Source of the DNA: Candidatus Atribacteria bacterium
GTDB taxonomy: Bacteria; Atribacterota; Atribacteria; Atribacterales; Atribacteraceae
Reading direction: 5' to 3'
Length of the DNA stretch: 12,442 bases
Assembly: GCA_003561145.1 (NCBI GenBank)
Contig: PWXL01000064.1
Coordinates: forward strand, 1 to 12,442
The notes under the pieces were generated by a model. That model made no database searches and was not told the origin of the DNA. It worked only from the letters and a program-made list of their open reading frames with translations. Below, piece by piece: positions 7,247 through 12,442 of the stretch. Position numbers and translations under genes: made by a program. The stretch's first letter is position 1. Every line of letters starts with the position of its first letter.

Positions 7247-8575
7247 ATGCATATGGGAAAGGATCACCAGGATTTACTCTATGAGGCACGTGAAGAAAAT
7301 ATAAAATTTGTCCGGTTACAATTTGTGGACGTTCTGGGTCTCCCGAAAAACGTCGAGATTCCGGTGAAGCGCCTGGAAAGGGCGCTGGAGGAAGGGGTCA
7401 ACTTCGACGGTTCCTCCATACAGGGTTTTGTTCGTATAGAGGAGTCAGATATGAAGCTTGTGCTCGACCCCGATACGTTCATGGTGTGTCCGTGGGAACA
7501 ACACGAGCTGGTGGCACGCATCATTTGCGATGTTACTTCCGCCGATAACAGAGATTTTGAGGGATGTCCCCGTACGAACCTCAAAAGGGTATTACAAGAG
7601 GCGGCTCAGGAAGGATATTCCTTCAAAATAGGAACGGAAGCAGAATTTTTCATCTTCCGGCGGGACGAGGATGGTAAACCCTACACCCATGACCGGGGAA
7701 GCTATTTTGACCTGTTACCTTTCGACCAGGAGGAAAAGCTCCGGAGGGACATGGTTATCGCCCTGGATGAGTTGGGTTTCAATATCGAAGCTGCCCACCA
7801 CGAGGTGGCTCCGGGGCAGCATGAAATCGATTTTGAATATGGAGAAGCCTTGCGGGTGGCGGATAACCTGATTACTCTCAAGCTTGCTGTAAAGACGCTC
7901 GCCATCCAGAACGGATATGTAGCTACTTTTATGCCCAAACCCATTTACGGGGTGGCGGGTTCAGGAATGCACACGCATTTGTCTCTTTTTCAAAAAGAGG
8001 AAAACGCTTTTTACGATGAGTCCCGGGAAGATGGGTTGAGCACGGTTGCCCGCGGCTTCATCGCTGGACTGTTGCAACACGCACCGGCCATCACGGCCGT
8101 CACAAACCCGCTGGTGAATTCCTACAAGCGTTTAGTTCCGGGTTTCGAAGCCCCGGTGTATGTTGCCTGGGCGGAGCGTAACCGCAGTCCGCTGGTCCGG
8201 GTACCGCCGCAGCGGGGGTTGAGCACCAGGGCGGAATTGCGTAATCCGGATCCTGCGTGTAACCCTTACCTGGCTTTTGCCGTTATTTTGAACGCCGGCA
8301 GGGACGGGGTGACGAAAGGTCTTGATCCCGGAAAACCATGCAACAAGGTCAACTTATATGAAATAACCTGCGAGGAACGGGTGGCATGGGGAATCCGTAA
8401 CCTCCCGCGCAACCTGGGAGAAGCCTTGAACGAGTTTGAGCAAGACCGGGTGGTACGCGAAGCCCTGACCCCTCATATAGTTGATTTTTATCTCGCGGCC
8501 AAGCGCAGTGAGTGGGAGTCCTTCCAGGTGATGGTCCACCCCTGGGAAGTGGAACGCTACATGGATATATATTGA
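7247..8575 (+). CDS. glnA: Glutamine synthetase, type I (GSI-alpha)
   Basis: GlnA makes glutamine from glutamate, ammonia and ATP as a dodecamer in the cytosol. The 442-residue length matches the Bacillus subtilis enzyme (444). Motifs include GSSIQGFVRIEESDM (55-69), metal-binding EAEFFIF (131-137), HHEVAPGQHEID (184-195), the ATP-site segment KPIYGVAGSGMHTH (231-244) and RNRSPLVRVP (311-320). Arg63 corresponds to the Bacillus Arg62 that takes part in glutamine feedback inhibition. The length and the FVRIEESDM segment fit the GSI-alpha branch, which is not controlled by adenylylation. Two starts are possible, ATG 7247 and ATG 7253; GGAG at 7234-7237 fits the first and GGAG at 7240-7243 the second. 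It sits 25 bp after argH and no glnR regulator is adjacent, so it is probably transcribed with the arg genes. Confidence 0.96.
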   Translation: MHMGKDHQDLLYEAREENIKFVRLQFVDVLGLPKNVEIPVKRLERALEEGVNFDGSSIQGFVRIEESDMKLVLDPDTFMVCPWEQHELVARIICDVTSADNRDFEGCPRTNLKRVLQEAAQEGYSFKIGTEAEFFIFRRDEDGKPYTHDRGSYFDLLPFDQEEKLRRDMVIALDELGFNIEAAHHEVAPGQHEIDFEYGEALRVADNLITLKLAVKTLAIQNGYVATFMPKPIYGVAGSGMHTHLSLFQKEENAFYDESREDGLSTVARGFIAGLLQHAPAITAVTNPLVNSYKRLVPGFEAPVYVAWAERNRSPLVRVPPQRGLSTRAELRNPDPACNPYLAFAVILNAGRDGVTKGLDPGKPCNKVNLYEITCEERVAWGIRNLPRNLGEALNEFEQDRVVREALTPHIVDFYLAAKRSEWESFQVMVHPWEVERYMDIY

Positions 8576-8602
8576 AAAGGTGGCCCGCTCATAGTCTCAG
8601 CG

Positions 8603-10471
8603 TTATCTCTTTTTATTCGGTAACTCGATAAGTACGGAAAGCACAGCCATGTCGGCCGGTGTCACTCCTCTTACCCGGGAAGCTTGCCCCAGGGTAAGAG
8701 GCTGTACTTCCGCCAAACGTTCCCGGGCTTCCGCGGAAAGTCCCTTCACTGAAGAATAATCGAATCCCTCTGGAATACGTTTGTTCTCCAGGCGGTGCAT
8801 GCTCTGGATGGCCCGCTTTTGACGTTCGATATAACCCGCGTAGGTTATTTCTGTTTCTACCTCTTCGATAATGTCGGGAGAAAGGTAGGGGCGGGTGGGA
8901 TCGAAGGGGGCGAGATCACGGTAGGTAACCCGGGGGCGGCTGAGGAGCCGTGCCAGGTGTTCGGGGGTTTTGATAGGCTCTCCACCGGCTGTTCGCAGGA
9001 GTACCCCAAGGAGTTGAGACGGGGAAACGAAGGTGGAAGAGAGACGCTCAATTTCCTTTTGTACGGCTTTTCTTTTTTTCTCCGTGTGTTGATAGCGGTC
9101 GGTGTTCACCGCACCGACCGCATATCCCCTGGCGGTCAGACGCATGTCGGCATTGCCGTGACGCACCACCAGGCGATGTTCGACCTTGCCGGTCCGTAAA
9201 CGATAGGGTTCACACACCCCCCGGGTGACAAGGTCATCCACCATCACGGCGATGTAGCTTTCATCACGGCCGGGAAGGAAGGGAGGTTCTCCTTTTGAAG
9301 CGAGAGCCGCGTTTATGCCCGCCAGGATTCCCTGTCCTCCTGCTTCCTCGTAACCGGAGGTACCGTTGATTTGACCCGCACAATACAACCCGGTAATGGC
9401 GCGGCATTCAAGAGTGTGAGTCAAAATGGTAGGAGAGATAATATCGTATTCAATGCCGTAGCCCGGCCGGATGATATTGGCTTTCTCAAGGCCGGGGATG
9501 GAGCGGACTATGGCCCACTGGATTTCCTCCGGGAGCGACGTGAATATCCCCTGGGCGTATACTTCACGGAAATATTCCCCTTCAGGTTCCAGGAACACCA
9601 GGTGGTTTTCCCGCTGCGGAAAACGATAGACTTTGTCCTCCAGGGAGGGGCACTCCCGCACCGGTGAAGAATCACTCAAACGTTGCAAGAGAGGGGAACG
9701 GTGAAAATTCTTCCGGATGAGAGCACAGGTTTCAGCTGTGGTGCGGGTGATATATACCACCGGTCCCCTACACACCCGTCCGCTGTGCGCGAATGAGAAA
9801 CAGAGGGGTTCTGTATCGCTTTCCTGGCGTTCCAGGTGTGAGGTATCGATGGTTGCCCGGTCAAGCCGGGGGGGAGTGCAGGTGTTGAGCCGCATAAGCG
9901 GAAGCCCCATTCCCTGCAAAGTGCGGGCAAGCCGGATGCTGGAAAACTCTCCCTGGCGACCGGCAGGGTAACTGAGTTCACCTATCTTGATCTCTCCATT
10001 GAGGAAGGTCCCGGCGGCCAACACAGCACAAGATGTGTGGAAAGATACACCGGAAGTGGTACGAACACCCTGTATTCGTCCGTTGTGCACCAGGAAGCTT
10101 TCCACCTCTCCCTGGTATATGTCGAGGTGTTCCAGCGCTTCCAGCTCTTCCCGGATAAGGCGAGAATAGAGTTCCCGGTCTGTCTGGACGCGCAGGGTTT
10201 GGACGGCCGGACCCTTGCCCGTATTGACTTTTTTCACATGTATGGCGGAGAGATCCGCGACCCGGCCCATCAACCCTCCCAGGGCGTCGATTTCGCGTAC
10301 CACGTGGCCCTTGCCCGGACCCCCGATGGCAGGGTTGCATGGCATGAGAGCAATATGATGGATGCTTGTCGTAACAAGTAGTGTGGAAACACCCATGCGT
10401 GCCGAGACGGCCGCGGCTTCGGCCCCGGCGTGCCCTCCCCCGACTACGATAACACCGTATGTCCTGGCCAT
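8603..10471 (-). CDS. mnmG: tRNA uridine-5-carboxymethylaminomethyl modification enzyme MnmG (GidA)
   Basis: MnmG, with the GTPase MnmE, installs the 5-aminomethyl or carboxymethylaminomethyl group on wobble U34 of certain tRNAs, using FAD and methylenetetrahydrofolate. From the ATG at 10471 the product is 622 residues, as usual. It has the FAD-binding GGGHAGAEAA (11-20), CNPAIGGPGKGH (45-56) with conserved Cys45, the second redox cysteine in ECPSLEDKV (273-281), and AGQINGTSGYEEAGGQG (365-381). The C-terminal helical domain (AGYIERQ, 545-551) is complete. Two conserved stretches are altered: KTGTPPR reads NTCTPPR (196-202), and TSRAEYRL reads TGKVEHRL (427-434). The frame stays open 51 codons upstream, but the family fold starts at 10471. 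The ribosome binding site is weak (AAGAG about 14 nt away). It is convergent with glnA. Confidence 0.93.
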   Translation of the reverse strand: MARTYGVIVVGGGHAGAEAAAVSARMGVSTLLVTTSIHHIALMPCNPAIGGPGKGHVVREIDALGGLMGRVADLSAIHVKKVNTGKGPAVQTLRVQTDRELYSRLIREELEALEHLDIYQGEVESFLVHNGRIQGVRTTSGVSFHTSCAVLAAGTFLNGEIKIGELSYPAGRQGEFSSIRLARTLQGMGLPLMRLNTCTPPRLDRATIDTSHLERQESDTEPLCFSFAHSGRVCRGPVVYITRTTAETCALIRKNFHRSPLLQRLSDSSPVRECPSLEDKVYRFPQRENHLVFLEPEGEYFREVYAQGIFTSLPEEIQWAIVRSIPGLEKANIIRPGYGIEYDIISPTILTHTLECRAITGLYCAGQINGTSGYEEAGGQGILAGINAALASKGEPPFLPGRDESYIAVMVDDLVTRGVCEPYRLRTGKVEHRLVVRHGNADMRLTARGYAVGAVNTDRYQHTEKKRKAVQKEIERLSSTFVSPSQLLGVLLRTAGGEPIKTPEHLARLLSRPRVTYRDLAPFDPTRPYLSPDIIEEVETEITYAGYIERQKRAIQSMHRLENKRIPEGFDYSSVKGLSAEARERLAEVQPLTLGQASRVRGVTPADMAVLSVLIELPNKKR

Positions 10472-10691
10472 GTAAATTATGATCAACTCTTTTCTTTTTT
10501 CCCGGATTGCTCTTGTGAGCGGGCAAGACTGCAAAATATTGAAACATAACCGTAAAGAGAAAGAAAGCCCCGGGTAACTTTTATAGGAAGAAAATGGTGT
10601 GTTACTATTGGCTGTGATGAGCATACTCCGCTTACGTCACAAGTACATTTTTTATCACAAGAAACCCTACAGGAAAGGATGATGACTGAAC
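10472..10691. other. Divergent intergenic region between mnmG and the transporter
   Basis: This 220-bp segment must hold the starts of two divergent transcripts. I could not find a convincing -35/-10 pair for either direction. A TATAAA reads on the - strand about 100 bp before mnmG but without a matching -35. A small hairpin, GCTC (10509-10512) / GAGC (10517-10520) with a 4-nt loop, would lie in the mnmG leader. A short direct repeat near the transporter side is listed separately. A poly-pyrimidine run TTTCTTTTTT sits at 10491-10500. Confidence 0.5.
10637..10661. repeat. Short direct repeat upstream of the transporter gene
   Basis: TCACAAG occurs at 10637-10643 and again at 10655-10661, an 18-bp spacing, about 30 bp before the transporter start. 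Direct repeats placed like this can be operator half-sites, but 7-bp matches also occur by chance and no regulator gene is nearby. Confidence 0.3.
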
Positions 10692-11894
10692 GTGGAAAGG
10701 CGTTTTGCCGGCATGGTGTTCATGATCGGTTCACAGATACTTCTTGCCTTTTTCATGCTCATTATCCCCTCCTTGTCTTCAATTCTCAAGCAGGACCTTG
10801 AACTTACCAGTGCGGGGATCGGTGCGCTCACCATGGCGTTGTTTGCCGGATTTGGCCTGTTTGCTTTTTTTACCGGAAGGTTGACAGACAGGTTTTCTTT
10901 TGAGCGTTCTTACCTCTGTGGGCACCTGATCGCGGCCCTATGCCTGGTTGCCGCTGGATTCAGCAGAAATTTCTGGCAGCTTTTCACTTTATTGTTTTTG
11001 TGTGGTTTGGGTGACAGCCTGGTGAGTAATGCCTCCGCCCGTGCAATGGTGTGGTGGTTCCCCGAAAAAGGCCGGGCTACCGCAAGTTCCATATACAAAA
11101 CCGGTTTTCCTATAGGTGCAGCAATAGCCGCTCTTGTACTGCCTCCCATTGCTCTTGCCATGGGGTGGCAGTGGGTGTTTCGGCTGGTTGGAGTTTTTCT
11201 CGGTGTATGGGGTGTAATCGTGTATGTACTGTTCAGCCTCAGGCAGGACAAGGAAGGGCACTCTACAGTTACACTGAAGAACACGCAACGATCCCGGCCC
11301 CCTGCTGCAAGTGTGCGGAGACGGGTGTATCTCGTGGGCTGTGTGGGCATGCTTTCCATTCTTATTCAATATTGCATTATGACCTACCTCGTGCTGTATC
11401 TCACACAAGAAGTAGGATATGCACTGCTTTTTTCCGCTTCAATGCTTTCCCTCATCCAGTTTGCCGGAACAGGGGCCCGCCTGGCTGCCGGGCTGGTGAG
11501 CGACTATCTGGTTGGTAACCGGGCGACGACAATGCTTTTGTCCTTTCTCCTGTGCCCGCTCGGAATATTATTGTTGCTGAATCCAACAACCATCACCTGG
11601 GTGTACGCAGCGTGCCTGTTGCTTGGGGTATCCATCGTGGGTTGGGTCCCCCTCTGGCTTACCATGGCGGCCGAGGCCGCTCCCCGTGAATATTCCGGCT
11701 GGTCTACGGGTGTAGCATTTTCCATCAATGCGGTGGGCGGATTGATTGGCCCCCCCCTGTTCGGAATGATTGCTGACAGCGCAGCGGGATATCCTATGGC
11801 ATTTCTTTTTCTGATTGGAGTATGCGGTGTGAATCTTTTTCTTCTTTCGATTTTACGGCGTCCGCTTCGTGAAGAGGAGCAGGGTTTTTCTTGA
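10692..11894 (+). CDS. Major facilitator superfamily transporter, substrate unknown
   Basis: This 400-residue protein is an inner-membrane secondary transporter with about twelve predicted membrane helices, roughly at residues 7-30, 42-62, 73-91, 95-115, 132-155, 160-182, 212-237, 244-267, 279-296, 301-325, 337-362 and 368-388. The MFS motif A is GRLTDRF (62-68) between helices 2 and 3, with a degenerate second copy GARLAAGLVSDYL (261-273) between helices 8 and 9. A basic cytoplasmic loop of about 30 residues (183-211) separates the two halves. FPEKGRATA (123-131) followed by a glycine-rich helix 5 resembles organic-anion and nitrate/cyanate-type MFS members, but this does not fix the substrate. 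The GTG start has a weakly spaced AAAGGA (10674-10679); an ATG at 10713 would remove seven residues. It may have nothing to do with arginine. Confidence 0.85.
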   Translation: MERRFAGMVFMIGSQILLAFFMLIIPSLSSILKQDLELTSAGIGALTMALFAGFGLFAFFTGRLTDRFSFERSYLCGHLIAALCLVAAGFSRNFWQLFTLLFLCGLGDSLVSNASARAMVWWFPEKGRATASSIYKTGFPIGAAIAALVLPPIALAMGWQWVFRLVGVFLGVWGVIVYVLFSLRQDKEGHSTVTLKNTQRSRPPAASVRRRVYLVGCVGMLSILIQYCIMTYLVLYLTQEVGYALLFSASMLSLIQFAGTGARLAAGLVSDYLVGNRATTMLLSFLLCPLGILLLLNPTTITWVYAACLLLGVSIVGWVPLWLTMAAEAAPREYSGWSTGVAFSINAVGGLIGPPLFGMIADSAAGYPMAFLFLIGVCGVNLFLLSILRRPLREEEQGFS

Positions 11895-11915
11895 TTCATA
11901 AGTTCTTCTTGATTC
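11888..11915. repeat. 10-bp direct repeat across the transporter stop codon
   Basis: TTCTTGATTC occurs at 11888-11897, covering the transporter stop codon, and again at 11906-11915, giving an 18-bp period. It looks like a small local duplication. No function is suggested. Confidence 0.4.
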
Positions 11916-11970
11916 CATGCCACTGTTCTGTGAAAATATAACCTGAAAAGAGAGGGTTGTATTCGTTCCC

Positions 11971-11998
11971 TTGACGAAGTAAGGGTATGTGCTATAAT
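11971..11998 (+). promoter_or_regulatory. Strong sigma-70/sigma-A type promoter for tRNA-Gly
   Basis: TTGACG (-35, 11971-11976) and a perfect TATAAT (-10, 11993-11998) are separated by 16 bp, and TGC at 11990-11992 makes a TGn extended -10. Transcription would begin near 12005, about 12 nt before the mature 5' end of the tRNA. It is the clearest promoter in the window. Confidence 0.9.
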
Positions 11999-12016
11999 TT
12001 CTGCACGAAGAAAAGA

Positions 12017-12091
12017 GCGGGAATAGCTCAGTGGTAGAGCGTCAGCCTTCCAAGCTGAGGGTCGCGGGTTCAAATCCCGTTTCCCGCTCCA
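12017..12091 (+). tRNA. tRNA-Gly, anticodon TCC
   Basis: A complete cloverleaf can be drawn. The acceptor stem GCGGGAA (12017-12023) pairs perfectly with TTCCCGC (12081-12087). The D arm is GCTC / GAGC, the anticodon stem TCAGC / GCTGA encloses the loop CTTCCAA with anticodon TCC at 12049-12051, the variable loop has 5 nt, and the T arm is GCGGG-TTCAAAT-CCCGT. Discriminator T88 is followed by an encoded CCA (12089-12091). It reads GGA and, by wobble, GGG. In many bacteria Gly-TCC is one of the tRNAs modified by MnmE/MnmG at U34, and mnmG lies 1.5 kb away. Confidence 0.97.
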
Positions 12092-12106
12092 GAATCTTTT
12101 CCACAT

Positions 12107-12132
12107 GTGTCAAGGTATACATGTGTTGGCAC
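12107..12132 (+). terminator. Weak hairpin 3' of tRNA-Gly, possible terminator
   Basis: GTGTCAA (12107-12113) can pair with TTGGCAC (12126-12132), seven pairs including one U-G, around a 12-nt loop. It begins 15 nt after the encoded CCA. The first T-rich stretch, TCTTTTCTT, starts 8 nt after the stem, so it is not a textbook intrinsic terminator. An alternative pairing is CACATG (12102-12107) with CATGTG (12120-12125). Confidence 0.3.
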
Positions 12133-12307
12133 GAAAACCCTCTTTTCTTGCTCAGTTTTTGTCTTCATGATGACATCTTGATAAGGCAGATTGATTCAAG
12201 CTCATTCAATGACAGTCCATTGTACTTTTGCGTAATATGATAGAAATCATGCATGGGTTAACTACTTTGCATCAACGGTACCCCGCTGATTGGACAAGGA
12301 ACCCAAT

Positions 12308-12327
12308 AAAAAAGGGATCTTTTTTTT
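12308..12327 (+). terminator. A/T stem with T-run, possible terminator
   Basis: AAAAAAG (12308-12314) pairs with CTTTTTT (12319-12325) around GGAT, and the T-run continues to 12327. The stem has one G-C pair, so it would be unstable alone. It could work as a weak terminator in either direction. A separate 6-bp hairpin, TGTATC / GATACA, follows at 12327-12344. Confidence 0.3.
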
Positions 12328-12376
12328 GTATCAGCTCAGATACATGCGAAGTAACGGGAAAAACAGTTGAGGGGTT

Positions 12377-12390
12377 AGTGTTGAGTGTTG
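12377..12390. repeat. Heptad tandem repeat near the window end
   Basis: AGTGTTG is present twice in tandem (12377-12383 and 12384-12390), flanked by related AGTTGAG (12365-12371) and AGGGACA (12391-12397). Its 7-bp period and G/T-rich character resemble the repeat before argC. The last copy can also form AGTGT / ACACT, a 5-bp hairpin (12384-12399). Confidence 0.5.
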
Positions 12391-12442
12391 AGGGACACTG
12401 TTCACCGATCACCATACTTAAAAACATAGATTGCCACGCCTC

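Larger units (their letters stand above)
12092..12442. other. 351-bp region without a gene after the tRNA
   Basis: No credible coding sequence was found on either strand. It contains several small inverted repeats: one at 12107-12132, an imperfect 14-bp palindrome GTCTTCATGATGAC at 12161-12174, ATGAT / ATCAT at 12237-12250, an A/T stem at 12308-12325, and TGTATC / GATACA at 12327-12344. A heptad tandem repeat lies near the end. The region is visibly more A+T-rich than the genes before it. Confidence 0.6.

Noticed and set aside
8586..8613. Intrinsic terminator between glnA and mnmG: CGCT / AGCG stem followed by a T-rich stretch
   Set aside because: Only four base pairs with a 9-nt loop, and the T-stretch is interrupted and lies inside the mnmG coding sequence.
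10472..10624. 51-residue N-terminal extension of MnmG in the same open frame
   Set aside because: The family begins at the ATG at 10471; the upstream segment shows no conserved features and lies in the divergent intergenic region.
12031..12240. 69-codon + strand frame starting inside the tRNA gene
   Set aside because: It begins within the tRNA-Gly sequence, has no ribosome binding site and its product resembles no family.
1..12442. Mobile element, prophage, CRISPR or defence system
   Set aside because: No transposase, integrase, phage, Cas or toxin-like protein was found, no regularly spaced repeats, and nothing suggesting integration into the tRNA-Gly gene such as a nearby integrase or a repeated tRNA 3' end.

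Overview
The window carries one long, tightly packed amino-acid biosynthesis operon on the + strand, followed by a convergent tRNA-modification gene, a divergent transporter gene and a tRNA gene. Every large open frame belongs to a recognisable family, and I see no defence island, prophage, transposon or CRISPR array. The host is probably an anaerobic, Clostridia-like member of the Bacillota. The grounds are strong AGGAGG-type ribosome binding sites, mixed ATG/GTG starts, the argC-J-B-D order, and a GSI-alpha (Bacillus/Clostridium-type) glutamine synthetase. This placement is an inference; the window holds no rRNA or other marker that fixes it.

Region 1 (1-129) is a short leader. It contains a 7-bp-periodic tandem repeat, a small out-of-phase reading frame, and the ribosome binding site of argC. 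The true operon promoter probably lies upstream of the window.

Region 2 (130-8575) is argC-argJ-argB-argD-argG-argH-glnA. Gaps are 9-25 bp except for 119 bp between argB and argD. ArgJ makes N-acetylglutamate by transacetylation (and recovers ornithine), ArgB phosphorylates it, ArgC reduces it, and ArgD aminates it to N-acetylornithine. ArgJ then releases ornithine. ArgG and ArgH convert citrulline plus aspartate to arginine. The step from ornithine to citrulline (argF) and carbamoyl-phosphate synthase are not in the window. GlnA, 25 bp after argH, would supply the glutamine that carbamoyl-phosphate synthase normally consumes, so the operon joins nitrogen assimilation to arginine synthesis.

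Region 3 (8603-10471, - strand) is mnmG, the FAD-dependent subunit of the tRNA wobble-uridine modification enzyme. It converges on glnA with 27 bp between stop codons. It lacks its frequent neighbours mnmE and rsmG, and two normally well-kept motifs are altered.

Region 4 (10472-12442) holds a 220-bp divergent intergenic region, a 12-TM major facilitator transporter of unknown substrate, and a tRNA-Gly(TCC) gene with encoded CCA and a near-consensus extended -10 promoter. It ends in 351 bp without a gene, containing small hairpins and a second heptad-type tandem repeat.
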